From positions 1-64,000 of the forward strand of contig JAGQRH010000004.1 in the NCBI GenBank assembly GCA_020425605.1: 64,000 nucleotides of DNA, in the 5' to 3' direction. Positions 23,410 through 32,362 of the stretch are shown one piece after another. The DNA comes from Planctomycetota bacterium. GTDB lineage: Bacteria > Planctomycetota > UBA8742 > UBA2392. The stretch's first letter is position 1; each line of letters begins with the position of its first letter. The position numbers were made by a program, and so were the translations under genes. Below the pieces are notes generated by a model. It was not told where the DNA came from. It saw only the letters and a list, made by a program, of their open reading frames with translations, and made no database searches.

Positions 23410-25355
23410 GCAGCATTGCGCTGATCCCGTTTTCCACACGCATCACAGACGAGCGCGCGGGGCATGTTGCCCGCGGGCTGAGCCTTGAGTTGTCCGACTG
23501 GCTGTCGGGACTTGGCGGCGAGCCGTTGGTCCTTACCAGCGCACAAACCGAAGAAGATGGCGCGTGGCGCAAGCTGGTCAGCTTCAGCGAAGAGCTGACG
23601 CCTGAGCACGTGTCCGAGATGATCTTCAGCATGCGCGGTGAGTCGGACGACGAGCCGGACTTTGAACTCGTCGTAAGCGGAATCCTTGAGCAGATCGCCG
23701 ATACGCCATACACAGACGGGCTCGCGCTTGCGCTTACCGTTACCGACCTCAAGGGCGGATTCCCGCGTGGAAGATTCACCGCCGACCTGATGCCTATCAC
23801 GTTCGGCGAGTCGATCGGCCGCCTGTTCAAGGACATCGCCGAGGCGCTTGGCCTCGCGCCCAAGACTGAATACGCACCGGAAACCCGCAATTTCCAGGCA
23901 TGGCTGAACATGCTGATTACACGTGCGCTTTTGCTCGCGGCCGAAGTGGGCGCTGTGGCACGCGACGCCGAGGGCGTTTACAGCCCGGCACTCGAGGCGC
24001 TTCGCCTTGACCCGCAGTTCAAGTCCGCCCGGGACCGCCTGGTTGAGCTCGCACAGGTACTGGTGCTTGAGCGTGGCTTTGAGGCAAAAGACGCATTGAA
24101 GGCCATGGAAGCCGCTGTCTCGCGCTCAGGTGCTGACTGGCGCACGCAGCGCGCGCGCGGGCACATCATGCTTGCGGCCAACGAGCCCTCGAACGCGGCC
24201 AAGGCATTCTGCCAGGTACTCAGCGGCAAACTCGAAGCGCCCGAGAAGACCGAGCGCATGACGGCGGCACTGCTCGCCGGCCGTGCGTTCAACATGGCAG
24301 AGCGGCACCTTGAGGCCCAGCGCGTACTCAGCCTCGCGATGCAGGAAGAGAACCTGCGCGTCGAGGCAATCGTGGAATCAGCCACTTCCAGCGCCGCCCT
24401 AGGTGAGCAGGTCGTGGCAGAGCGCCTCTGGCGGCGAGCTCTTGAGCTTGAGCCGCAGAGTGTCGCGGCACGCCTCTACCTTGCACGGCTGTATCGCTCA
24501 CGCGGTGAGACTGACAAAGCGGCGGAGCAGTACGAAGCGCTGGTTAAGTCACCGGGCCTGCCGCGCGAGGTGTTCGCCGATGCGGCCGAGTTCTTCGTCG
24601 TAAACCGCAAGCATGAACAAGCCCTGAGTGCCGCCGAGCGCTACGCGGATGAGCACCCGGGTGACGCCATTGCGCACGTGCTGATGGCAAGCTCGCTGAA
24701 TGCACTGGAGCGACACAAGCGCGCACTGAAAGCGCTTGAGAAGGCGGAAGTCTGCGTCGGCGTGGAGGAAATCCGCGACCTGGTCACACGCCAGCGCCGC
24801 TACGCCGAACACCCGGAGGTCGAGCAGCGATTCCGCAAGTGGGCCGACGCAGCCATGGTCGGCGACGCCGGAAAAGGCGAGCTGGGCATGCGTGAGCTCG
24901 TTGAGCAATTCCCGGACTTCTGGGAAGCCCACCTGTTCCTTGGCATCGCGCTGCGCCGGCAGGAAAAATGGCAGGAAGCCTGCGAAGTGCTTGAGAACCT
25001 GAAGATGAACGCGCTGTTGCCGACCATCGACAAGGAACTAACCGGCATCTACTCACGCCTCGGCCGCCCGGAACAAGCGCTCGAAGCCGCCCAGGATGCC
25101 ATGGACGCGGCGCCGGAAGACCCGACCCTGCTGACAAACTACGCGGCCGCATTGCTGGAAAATGACCGCGTGGACGACGCCGCCAAGTACGCCGCCCGGG
25201 CCGAAATGCTGATGCCCGGCGACGAGCCGACGAAGAAGCTGCAGGAGCTGATCAAGCTGCGGATGGAAAAGCGCGGAATCATCAAGAACTTCGCCGCGAC
25301 CATAAAGGAAGCCGCCGGCTGGTTCAGGTTCGCTCGCCGCAAGAAGGAACAGTAG
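23406..25355 (+). CDS. Cytoplasmic TPR-repeat protein
   Basis: 649 residues, no signal peptide. Residues 1-170 form an alpha/beta domain (SSIALIPFSTRI, LELSDWLSGLGGEPLVL, FELVVSGILEQI, ALALTVTDLK) that resembles a FlgO- or TolB-like 'SIALIPF' nucleotide-like fold. The remainder is helical with tetratricopeptide repeats, for example AERLWRRALELEPQSVAARL, AEQYEALVKSPG, RPEQALEAAQDAMDAAPED. The C-terminus is basic (WFRFARRKKEQ). It probably scaffolds other proteins. The ATG overlaps the hemL TGA. No specific partner is suggested by context. Confidence 0.7.
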   Translation: MSSIALIPFSTRITDERAGHVARGLSLELSDWLSGLGGEPLVLTSAQTEEDGAWRKLVSFSEELTPEHVSEMIFSMRGESDDEPDFELVVSGILEQIADTPYTDGLALALTVTDLKGGFPRGRFTADLMPITFGESIGRLFKDIAEALGLAPKTEYAPETRNFQAWLNMLITRALLLAAEVGAVARDAEGVYSPALEALRLDPQFKSARDRLVELAQVLVLERGFEAKDALKAMEAAVSRSGADWRTQRARGHIMLAANEPSNAAKAFCQVLSGKLEAPEKTERMTAALLAGRAFNMAERHLEAQRVLSLAMQEENLRVEAIVESATSSAALGEQVVAERLWRRALELEPQSVAARLYLARLYRSRGETDKAAEQYEALVKSPGLPREVFADAAEFFVVNRKHEQALSAAERYADEHPGDAIAHVLMASSLNALERHKRALKALEKAEVCVGVEEIRDLVTRQRRYAEHPEVEQRFRKWADAAMVGDAGKGELGMRELVEQFPDFWEAHLFLGIALRRQEKWQEACEVLENLKMNALLPTIDKELTGIYSRLGRPEQALEAAQDAMDAAPEDPTLLTNYAAALLENDRVDDAAKYAARAEMLMPGDEPTKKLQELIKLRMEKRGIIKNFAATIKEAAGWFRFARRKKEQ

Positions 25356-25404
25356 CCCGGCTGTCCACAGGTCCCCCACCGCCGGATTTTGTCGCAACGG
25401 CTGG

Positions 25405-25410
25405 TACACT
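25405..25410 (+). promoter_or_regulatory. -10-like TACACT 7 nt before the helicase gene
   Basis: TACACT ends 7 nt before ATG 25417 and no Shine-Dalgarno sequence lies between; matches the spacing seen before tsaD, the TPR gene and thiD2E. Confidence 0.4.
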
Positions 25411-25416
25411 CCGTCC

Positions 25417-27459
25417 ATGAGTTTCGCAGACACCATCCTTGGCCCAGACGGGCTGATTGCGTCCAAGCTTCCCGGCTACGAAGACCGGCCGCAGCAGCTT
25501 GAAATGTCGCGCGCTGTAGAGGCCGCACTGGGCGAAGGCCGGCACCTGGTGGTCGAGGCCGGCACCGGCGTCGGCAAGTCGTTTGCTTACCTGGTGCCTG
25601 CAATCCAGCGCGCCGTCTCGGGTAAGCCGGACGACAAGCCGGTCGTGATCAGTACCGGCACGATCGCATTGCAGGAGCAGCTGTACGGCAAGGACATCCC
25701 GTTTCTGCGCAGCGTCTGGGACCAGGAATTCACGGCCGTGCTGGCCAAGGGCCGCAGTAACTACATCAGCCTGCGCCGACTGGCCAATGCAACCAAGAAC
25801 GAAGCGCGCGCAGGTAACAGCGACCTGAATCGTGAGCTGTCACGTATCCAACGCTGGGCCGAGGACACCGGCGACGGCTCGCGCAGCAGCATGGACTTCA
25901 CGCCCAGCGGCGAGGCGTGGGAAATGGTCGTCAGTAGCAGTGACAACTGCCTCGGCCGCGGGTGCCCAAACTTTGAAAAAGAGTGCTTCTACCAGCGCGC
26001 CAAGAAGCGCATTTACAACGCGAACATTCTCGTGGTTAACCACGCGCTACTGTGTGCCGACCTGGCGCTCAAGGCGCAAGGCGTGAACTACCTGCCGGAC
26101 TACAAGTATCTGATCGTGGACGAAGCCCACGATCTTGAGCGCTACGCCAGTGACCATCTCGGCATTCACGTCACCCGCGACGGCATGCGCTACGCCCTCG
26201 GCATGGTGTTCAATGCGCGCACGAAGAAGGGTCTGGTAGATCGCTTTGACTTCCTGCGCGGCTGTCACGACGCCGTACGCACAGCCCGCGACGCGGTCGA
26301 GCACCTGTTCATCGAGGTGGAAGCCTGGACACGCCGAAACGGCAAAAGCCCCGTGCGCGTCAACCAGCCGGATCTTTTCCCAACCGACGCGGCCGAAGCG
26401 CTGATGGAGCTCGCGCTGATGCTGAAGGACGGCACGTTACGAACCGAGAATGAAGAAGAGCGGTTGGACATCGAATCAGTGATGAAACGGCTGAACAACG
26501 CGGCCGCCGGAATCCTCAGCTTCGTGAACCAGCAACTGGAAGGCCAGGTCTACTGGATTGAATCCAACGTCGGCCGCAACGAGCAGAATATCGAGCTGCA
26601 CGCCGCGCCGGTTCACGTCGGTGACCTGCTGCGCAAGCATCTGTTCGAGCGCTGCAAGGGCGTGGTAATGACCAGCGCGACACTGGCCACAGGTCCGGAC
26701 AAGTTCGACTACGTGCGCGGGCGCCTCGGCGTACCCGACGATGCCGAGCAGTTGCAGGTCGGCAGCCCGTTCGACTTCAAGAAAAACGCCCAGATCGTGA
26801 TCCCGCGCGACATGCCGGAGCCCCCAAAGGGCGGCGGAATCGACGCGGCCTACGACAACCGCGTGAACGAAGAAGTCACCGAGGCGATTAAGCGCTCGCG
26901 AGGCGGCACGTTTGTGCTGTTCACCAGCTACGGCCAGATGCGGCGGGTGTACGACGCTCTGCACGCAAAGCTCGAGTTTCTGGGATTCAATCCGCTGCGC
27001 CAGGGCGAGGGGTTATCCCGCCTGCGCATGCTGGAACGCTTCAAAGAAGGCGACAAGATGGTGCTGTTCGGCGTCGAGTCGTTCTGGCAGGGCGTGGATG
27101 TGCCCGGCGAGGCGCTGACAACGGTAATCCTGGTGCGCCTGCCCTTCCCGGTGCCGTCCGACCCATTGGTCGCCGCGCGCATGGAGGAAGTACGCCGTTC
27201 GGGCGGAAGCGACTTTGCCGACTACATGGTGCCTGAGGCGACGATCAAGCTCCGGCAGGGCTTCGGCCGCCTGATCCGCCGCAAAGATGACTTCGGCACA
27301 GTGGTGATTCTCGATTCGCGAATCATCACCAAGGGCTACGGAAAGAAGATCCTGCGCGCTCTGCCGGAGTGCGAGATCACCGACGGCAAGGGCGGCGACC
27401 CCCGCGAACGTGGCACCAAGGCCGAAAAGAAGCCCGTCACCAACCCATTTGAGCTGTAG
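25417..27459 (+). CDS. dinG: DinG/XPD-family ATP-dependent DNA helicase
   Basis: 680 residues. Superfamily 2 motifs: Q-like region RPQQLEMSRAV, Walker A EAGTGVGKSF, DEAH box VDEAHDLE, MTSATL, FTSYGQMRRVYD, SFWQGVDVPGE and QGFGRLIRR. Three Cys of the iron-sulfur site are present (C178, C183, C190 in CLGRGCPNFEKEC), but the first, expected in NY-x-C, is Ser118 (NYISLRRL). The cluster may thus be absent or have another ligand. The family unwinds D-loops, R-loops and forked DNA 5' to 3'. The RluA-type gene follows after 2 nt. Confidence 0.9.
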   Translation: MSFADTILGPDGLIASKLPGYEDRPQQLEMSRAVEAALGEGRHLVVEAGTGVGKSFAYLVPAIQRAVSGKPDDKPVVISTGTIALQEQLYGKDIPFLRSVWDQEFTAVLAKGRSNYISLRRLANATKNEARAGNSDLNRELSRIQRWAEDTGDGSRSSMDFTPSGEAWEMVVSSSDNCLGRGCPNFEKECFYQRAKKRIYNANILVVNHALLCADLALKAQGVNYLPDYKYLIVDEAHDLERYASDHLGIHVTRDGMRYALGMVFNARTKKGLVDRFDFLRGCHDAVRTARDAVEHLFIEVEAWTRRNGKSPVRVNQPDLFPTDAAEALMELALMLKDGTLRTENEEERLDIESVMKRLNNAAAGILSFVNQQLEGQVYWIESNVGRNEQNIELHAAPVHVGDLLRKHLFERCKGVVMTSATLATGPDKFDYVRGRLGVPDDAEQLQVGSPFDFKKNAQIVIPRDMPEPPKGGGIDAAYDNRVNEEVTEAIKRSRGGTFVLFTSYGQMRRVYDALHAKLEFLGFNPLRQGEGLSRLRMLERFKEGDKMVLFGVESFWQGVDVPGEALTTVILVRLPFPVPSDPLVAARMEEVRRSGGSDFADYMVPEATIKLRQGFGRLIRRKDDFGTVVILDSRIITKGYGKKILRALPECEITDGKGGDPRERGTKAEKKPVTNPFEL

Positions 27460-27461
27460 CC

Positions 27462-28196
27462 ATGCCGCGCCCTCGAAAACCACAGCGCGGCTCCAGCTAC
27501 CGCAGTTTTGCCATCGTTCATGAAGACGAACATCTGCTGGTCGTGAGCAAACCGGCCGGGCTGCTCACCAACATGGCCGAGGACGGCGAACAAACGCTGC
27601 AGGACCAGTTGCGCAAGCACTTCAAGCAGCCGGAAATCGCGGCCGTGCACCGGCTGGACCGCTACACATCCGGCCTGGTCATCTTTGGTCGAACGCCGGC
27701 CGCACTATCGGCACTGGGCGAGATGCTTCGCGAAGACCGCTTCGAGAAACGCTACTGGGTGCTGACGGCCGGTGTACCCATGCCACGCAAAGGCACGATC
27801 AACGTCCCGCTGGCAAAGATCGAGCATCCGCGTCGCAAAGTCGCCGTCAGCAAGGCAGCCGAGGCGCAGACGACCATCACCGACTATGAAGTAGAAGAAG
27901 TCCTGGATGCCTACGCGCTGGTCGCAGCCACGATTCGCACCGGCCGAACGCACCAGCTGCGCGCGCACTTCGAGCACATCGGCTGCCCGATCGCGGGCGA
28001 CGGCATCTACGGCAACAGGAAGGCGAACGGGGAATTGCGCCATCAATGTGGGCTGCAGCGCCAGTTCATCCACGCCCGGGCACTCACTTTCACCCACCCG
28101 ATCACCGGCCAGAAGCTGGCCCTGCAGGCGAAGTTGCCCAAAGACCTTAGCCGCGTGCTCAAGTGCCTGCGTGAAAGCGGGTTACAACAAGCGTAA
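27462..28196 (+). CDS. RluA-family pseudouridine synthase
   Basis: 244 residues. The catalytic Asp is in AAVHRLDRYTSGLVIFG, with FEKRYWVLTAG and the substrate-binding RTGRTHQLRAHFEHIG, GDGIYGN. No S4 domain is present; the basic N-terminus (PRPRKPQRGSSYR) may help bind RNA. It converts a uridine in rRNA or tRNA to pseudouridine; the site cannot be told. It starts 2 nt after the helicase stop and is followed by a possible terminator. Confidence 0.9.
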   Translation: MPRPRKPQRGSSYRSFAIVHEDEHLLVVSKPAGLLTNMAEDGEQTLQDQLRKHFKQPEIAAVHRLDRYTSGLVIFGRTPAALSALGEMLREDRFEKRYWVLTAGVPMPRKGTINVPLAKIEHPRRKVAVSKAAEAQTTITDYEVEEVLDAYALVAATIRTGRTHQLRAHFEHIGCPIAGDGIYGNRKANGELRHQCGLQRQFIHARALTFTHPITGQKLALQAKLPKDLSRVLKCLRESGLQQA

Positions 28197-28266
28197 TGAT
28201 GGCGGGCAAATCCGCTTTTTTGGCTTCGATACGCCGTTCCATGCGTTATGATTACGGCCTGAAGGG

Positions 28267-28304
28267 GCCCCTTTTTGGCAAGGAATTGCCGCCGGGGCTT
28301 TTTT
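28267..28304 (+). terminator. Possible terminator after the pseudouridine synthase
   Basis: GCCCC (28267-28271) can pair with GGGGC (28294-28298) around a small internal hairpin GGCAA/TTGCC, followed by six T. Confidence 0.4.
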
Positions 28305-28338
28305 CATTGCCCTGCCCGAACTCGGACGGAGGTCATCG

Positions 28339-30258
28339 ATGTTCACCCCCAGGAAGTTGGTTTTCTCGCTATTCGCCGTGCTGGCGGTGATTGTCTTTGC
28401 CGCACCGGTACAGAACGTGGACGCACAGCGCGTTACACGAGGAAGTTCCGGTAGTTCTTCTGGCGCTTCTGGTGGCTCGTCGCGAAGCAGCGGCGGTGTT
28501 TCCCGCAGCGGCGGCTCGAGTCGCAGCAGCGGCAGCTCGTCGAAGATTGGATCGTCAAGGATCGGATCCTCCGGGAGCAGATCAAGCGGTACGAGCCGCC
28601 CATCGGGATCTGCGACACGCTCTTCATCCGGTTCCAGCCGCTCCTCTGGTACTTCACGTACGCCCAGCAGCTCGCGCTCAAGCAGCGGGATTGGGCGTAC
28701 CCCGAGCAGCTCCGGAAGCAGCCGCGGCTCAACCAGCCGCTCAAGCTCCACGCCGAGCACCACGCGCTCGTCGTCCAGCGGTTCTTCGACCACGCGCACG
28801 CCTTCACGCAGCAGCTACACTGGCTCAAGCTCCGGTACATCCAGTGGCGTGTCTTCGCTTGGACGCAGCAGCTATCGCCCGGCACCATCGCGTACTACTT
28901 CCAGCGGCGTCCCGACCATCAGCCGCGCGCAGCCCAGCACTTCACGCCTTGCGGGCTCGAGTGGCACCACGACGGCCACGCGCTCCGTTGCAACGACACG
29001 CTCATCCTCGGCCACCCGCGCACCGTCTTCACTGGTATCGCGCGGAACCAGCACCAGTCGCGCCGGGACCACAACTTCCCGCGTTCTGGCTCCAAGCGGC
29101 TCTGGCAGCACTTTCAGTGAGCGTAGCACTCTGACCTCATTCCGCAGCCCGACTTCTACAAGCAGCTTCCGCGGCAACACATCACGCCCGACTGAGCCAC
29201 TGAACGGCGGCTATTCCACCAACAGCTACGGCGGCTCAACGCCGCGCTACTACTCGTACAACTACGGGTACAGCTGGCCGGGCTATTACACCGGCTACTA
29301 CTCAAGCAGCGGCTTCTACTTCGGCTACAGCTCAAGCTGGTGGAGCCACTCCTATTACGGCGGCTGGGGATACAATCCCTTCTCCGGCAGCTTTGCTGCG
29401 GCATTCCTGGTCGGCACCGCCTGGCATATCGTGCCCTACACCAGCCTGGGCTGGTTCGGCTACAACTGGGGCAGCCACTGCAGCTACTGGCCCTGGGGCA
29501 CCTGGCGCCATCGCCACCGCTATCACTACCACGGCACCTACTTCTCGGTGCTTCGCCCGTATTGGTACGGCTATTCGCGCTGGTACGACTACCGCCCGTA
29601 CTCCTACAGCTACGTCTCGCTGAACTACGATTCGCTGTACGACGACGGATACAGCGACGGCTACAACCGCGGCTACGAAGACGGCGCGGACGACACGTCG
29701 GCCTACAAGGACAGCCGCCGCCGCGACCAGATCGGCAGCAAGCCCCGCCCGCGCGTGCCGGACAACACCATCGACCGCACCCGTACCGATGCCGCAGAGG
29801 AGTATCGCTACGAAATGAATCGCGGCACGGACTCATTCACCAGCGGTGACTTCAAGTCCGCCACCAAGGCCTACAAGGAAGCGGTCATCCTCAACCCGGA
29901 AAGCGCCGACGCGCGCTACAGCCTTGCCATCAGCGCCTTTGCCGAGGGCAAGTTCGCCTTTGCAGCGTTCGCCCTGCGCCGCGGCGTTGTGCTCGACGCG
30001 GAAAAGGGCCGCATCGACCTTGAGCGTGTATTCGGCGACCCGGTGGTGCTCAAGGGCTACATCGACGGCCTCAACGCCGAGTTGAAGGACAACCCGGAAG
30101 ATGCAGACCTGCTGCTGCTCAGCGGCTACGTTGCGCTCCAGACCGGCGATGCCTCGACCGCGGCCGAGCGCCTCGATCGCGCCCTCAAGCAGACTCCGCA
30201 GGATTCCGCAACCCAGCAACTCCAGCGCGAGGCCATGAAGGCGCTGGAAGAAGAGTAA
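28339..30258 (+). CDS. Secreted Ser/Arg-rich, Tyr/Trp-rich surface protein with TPR tail
   Basis: 639 residues, GGAGG before the ATG. A signal peptide (residues 1-30, ending FAAPVQNVDAQ) is followed by ~260 residues almost entirely Ser, Arg, Gly and Thr, then ~140 residues rich in Tyr, Trp, Gly and His (YSYNYGYSWPGYYTGYYSSS), a DDGYSDGYNRGYEDGADD segment, and ~140 residues of TPR-like helices (FTSGDFKSATKAYKEAVILN). The first part is probably unstructured and the aromatic part may form a sticky or multi-pass surface layer. No family is recognised. The composition recalls eukaryotic SR and FG/YG low-complexity proteins but that is similarity of composition only. A strong terminator follows. 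Confidence 0.7.
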   Translation: MFTPRKLVFSLFAVLAVIVFAAPVQNVDAQRVTRGSSGSSSGASGGSSRSSGGVSRSGGSSRSSGSSSKIGSSRIGSSGSRSSGTSRPSGSATRSSSGSSRSSGTSRTPSSSRSSSGIGRTPSSSGSSRGSTSRSSSTPSTTRSSSSGSSTTRTPSRSSYTGSSSGTSSGVSSLGRSSYRPAPSRTTSSGVPTISRAQPSTSRLAGSSGTTTATRSVATTRSSSATRAPSSLVSRGTSTSRAGTTTSRVLAPSGSGSTFSERSTLTSFRSPTSTSSFRGNTSRPTEPLNGGYSTNSYGGSTPRYYSYNYGYSWPGYYTGYYSSSGFYFGYSSSWWSHSYYGGWGYNPFSGSFAAAFLVGTAWHIVPYTSLGWFGYNWGSHCSYWPWGTWRHRHRYHYHGTYFSVLRPYWYGYSRWYDYRPYSYSYVSLNYDSLYDDGYSDGYNRGYEDGADDTSAYKDSRRRDQIGSKPRPRVPDNTIDRTRTDAAEEYRYEMNRGTDSFTSGDFKSATKAYKEAVILNPESADARYSLAISAFAEGKFAFAAFALRRGVVLDAEKGRIDLERVFGDPVVLKGYIDGLNAELKDNPEDADLLLLSGYVALQTGDASTAAERLDRALKQTPQDSATQQLQREAMKALEEE

Positions 30259-30272
30259 CCCGTCACTGTTCC

Positions 30273-30303
30273 CGGGCCCGGCCAATTGGCCGGGCCCGTT
30301 TCA
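30273..30303 (+). terminator. Strong intrinsic terminator
   Basis: A 26-nt perfect palindrome (half CGGGCCCGGCCAA) followed by TTTCATTT, 14 nt after the stop of the surface protein gene. Confidence 0.85.
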
Positions 30304-30336
30304 TTTCAGCCGTATTGCACACTCCGTGGCCTATGG

Positions 30337-30342
30337 CACACT
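30337..30342 (+). promoter_or_regulatory. -10-like CACACT 7 nt before the 180-aa gene
   Basis: CACACT ends 7 nt before ATG 30349. It lies in the second of two direct repeats GCACACTCCG (30317-30326 and 30336-30345), which could be an operator overlapping the promoter. Confidence 0.3.
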
Positions 30343-30348
30343 CCGGGC

Positions 30349-30891
30349 ATGGCAAGAATCGAATCAACAGATGGCCAGAGCTTCTTTGAATTGACGCCCC
30401 AGCACATCAGCCGTGGCCGTGGCGCAACCGGCGACGAAGACGGCATCGGCTGCATAGTGCGGTTTGAATCCTATGGCGAGCCAATCCAGGGCGAGCCCCA
30501 GCTCACGCGCGGCGGCCTGAACCGGATGGTGGAGAAGCTAAAGAGCTTCACCGAAAAACGCACCGGCATGATGCAGCTGCGCAGCGACACCCAGGAGATT
30601 GAGCTCAGCCTCGCCGCCAAGCGCAGCAAGTGGACGCAGAAGATCAACGTGACGGGACTCGCCGGCGTACCCAAGGAAGACCAGCCGGACTCCGACGTCG
30701 CCGAAGAAATACGGGTCTCATTCGGCGCCACTTACCGCCAGAGCAATGCACTTGGCGGCAGCGTCGAGCATCGCTGCGGCATGGTCTGCACTTTTGACGA
30801 GTTGGCGGCATTTGCCGACGCCCTCAAGGCAGAATACGAAGCCGCGCCCACACGACGCGGTACCGGGAAGATCGAGCCGTCCGGAGCCTGA
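30349..30891 (+). CDS. Hypothetical protein, 180 aa
   Basis: Soluble, no signal peptide. Starts MARIESTDGQSFFELTPQHI; an upstream extension of the frame runs through the terminator and is discarded. The sequence alternates strands and helices (GIGCIVRFESYGEP, LNRMVEKLKSFTEK, QEIELSLAAKRS, EHRCGMVCTFDELAAFADAL). The ending, a Phe-rich helix typical of ligand-binding 'effector-immunity' folds, is not enough for a family call. The gene is followed after 2 nt by a DUF2007-like gene, so they are probably co-transcribed. Confidence 0.6.
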   Translation: MARIESTDGQSFFELTPQHISRGRGATGDEDGIGCIVRFESYGEPIQGEPQLTRGGLNRMVEKLKSFTEKRTGMMQLRSDTQEIELSLAAKRSKWTQKINVTGLAGVPKEDQPDSDVAEEIRVSFGATYRQSNALGGSVEHRCGMVCTFDELAAFADALKAEYEAAPTRRGTGKIEPSGA

Positions 30892-30893
30892 CA

Positions 30894-31307
30894 ATGCCCG
30901 GCGAAGACGACACAAATGTCGAGTGGGTCAAACGTGACTCGCGAGAATGGGTGCTTTTCGCCCACCAGCCGGACCAGCTCACTGCACGCATGACCTGCAC
31001 CTACCTCGAATCCGGCGGCATTGACGCACGTGTAGGCACTCAAGCCGGGCACTACTGCGTTGAAGTGCCTCTGGAGCAGCTGGAAACGGCCTACACCGTC
31101 TACACTCCGGCGGATAGTGGTGTGCTGCCGGCAATGGAAGTCAGCCGCAAGACCGGGATTCATACCGGAATCCACCTGCGTGAGATGCTCAAGAACGCTG
31201 GCTCGGAAGCCGACGAGCCGGAACGCGGCCGGGCCCTTCGTTGGGTGCTTCGATTGGTTGTGATCGCCGCCCTGGTTGGCCTGCTCTTGCTGGTTTTCGC
31301 CGAATGA
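30894..31307 (+). CDS. DUF2007-like domain with C-terminal membrane helix
   Basis: 137 residues. Residues ~18-75 (WVLFAHQPDQLTARMTCTYL, then ESGGIDARVG and CVEVPLEQLETAYTVY) have the layout of the DUF2007 'putative signal transducing protein' family. The last 20 residues are a single transmembrane helix (WVLRLVVIAALVGLLLLVF), making it a tail-anchored membrane protein facing the cytoplasm. The start is 2 nt after the previous stop. Confidence 0.6.
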   Translation: MPGEDDTNVEWVKRDSREWVLFAHQPDQLTARMTCTYLESGGIDARVGTQAGHYCVEVPLEQLETAYTVYTPADSGVLPAMEVSRKTGIHTGIHLREMLKNAGSEADEPERGRALRWVLRLVVIAALVGLLLLVFAE

Positions 31308-31417
31308 GGAGCGAACCAAAGCTCTTCGCATCCGTTATTGGCGTACTCGGCAATTGAGCGCAAGCGCCCCGATGCTGTGCACGGCGACCGGTACTCTCCC
31401 GTGCATGGCGGCTGTTG

Positions 31418-31446
31418 TTGACACCGGTTGGGACCACGGCGATACT
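31418..31446 (+). promoter_or_regulatory. Near-consensus sigma70-type promoter of the antiporter operon
   Basis: TTGACA (31418-31423), a 17-nt spacer and GATACT (31441-31446). Transcription would begin near 31453, giving a leader of about 110 nt before mrpE. No other gene lies between 31308 and 31562. Confidence 0.6.
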
Positions 31447-31562
31447 TCGCGGCCGAGCGGTTTCATAGCTCTGCATCGGCTGTTTGGGCACGGCCGATGG
31501 GAAGTCGTCGCCCGCCTCCCCCCGGCACAGGCGCGGACTGTTTTTGCTGGTCTGGAGATGCC

Positions 31563-32066
31563 GTGCTGCGCCACTTGTTGCTGTTTCTCGTCCTGTGCGG
31601 GTTCTGGGCCATCCTATCTGGCCAGCTCGACTGGTCGGACACCCACCAGCGCTATCTCATGATATGCGGTCTCGTCAGCTGTGCGCTGGCGACGCTGCTC
31701 AGCTGGCGCGTTGGCTTCCTGTTTGAGGAAGGCAACGTGATCCGGATCATGCTGCGCCAGCCGCCCTACCTGTTGTGGCTGCTGTGGCAGATCGTCGTCT
31801 CGAACTGGGACGTCGCCAAGCGTGTGTGGCAGCCCAAGCTCAACGTAGACCCGTCGATGGTGAAAGCGCCCTACACGCTGAAAAGCGAGCTGGCGATTGC
31901 GATTTACGCCAACAGTATCACGCTCACGCCGGGCACCGTCACGGTGCACATCGACTCCGACAAGAAGGAGTTTCTGGTGCATCAGCTGAACCCGGGTGGT
32001 GAAGCCGGATTGAAGCCGATGCACGACAAGGTCGCGCATGTTGAAGGCGAAGGGGCCCAGACATGA
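31563..32066 (+). CDS. mrpE: Antiporter subunit MrpE/MnhE
   Basis: 167 residues from GTG 31563, with GGAG 5 nt before. Two or three N-terminal hydrophobic segments are followed by the conserved soluble domain: LLWQIVVSNWDVAKRVWQPK, then SELAIAIYANSITLTPGTVT and KKEFLVHQLN. MrpE is an accessory subunit needed for full function of Mrp antiporters. The TGA overlaps the ATG of mrpF. Confidence 0.85.
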   Translation: MLRHLLLFLVLCGFWAILSGQLDWSDTHQRYLMICGLVSCALATLLSWRVGFLFEEGNVIRIMLRQPPYLLWLLWQIVVSNWDVAKRVWQPKLNVDPSMVKAPYTLKSELAIAIYANSITLTPGTVTVHIDSDKKEFLVHQLNPGGEAGLKPMHDKVAHVEGEGAQT

Positions 32067-32362
32067 TGTTGGCCCTGGCAACCGAGTCGATGCTTCGCAC
32101 AGACATCCCGACGCTTGTCGGCGGCATCGCGCTGCTGGCCGGTGTGCTGCTGCTGCTTGTGCGGGCGATCGCCGGGCCGACGACCTATGACCGCATCCTT
32201 GCCATGAACGCGATCGGCACCAAAGCGGCGTTGATGATTGCGCTGATCGGCTTCATGACCGAGCGACCCGACTTTCTCGACATAGCGCTCGTCTACGCGA
32301 TCCTGAACTTCCTGGCCACCATTGCGATTCTCAAGTTCATCAGGCACCGGAGGCTCGGCTGA
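32063..32362 (+). CDS. mrpF: Antiporter subunit MrpF/MnhF
   Basis: 99 residues, three transmembrane helices. Conserved features: VRAIAGPTTYDRILAMNAIG between helices 1 and 2, and ERPDFLDIALVYAILNFLAT in helix 3. Translational coupling on both sides (ATGA with mrpE, TGATG with mrpG). Confidence 0.9.
   Translation: MMLALATESMLRTDIPTLVGGIALLAGVLLLLVRAIAGPTTYDRILAMNAIGTKAALMIALIGFMTERPDFLDIALVYAILNFLATIAILKFIRHRRLG

Noticed and set aside
28182-28799. Leu/Glu/Pro-rich open frame of 205 codons on the minus strand
   Set aside because: Reverse reading of the Ser/Arg-rich repeat DNA; the regular composition comes from complementing the serine and arginine codons.
28339-30258. Ser/Arg/Gly-coding repeats considered as a CRISPR or other array
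   Set aside because: There are no equal-length repeats or unique spacers; the similarity is at codon level within one frame.
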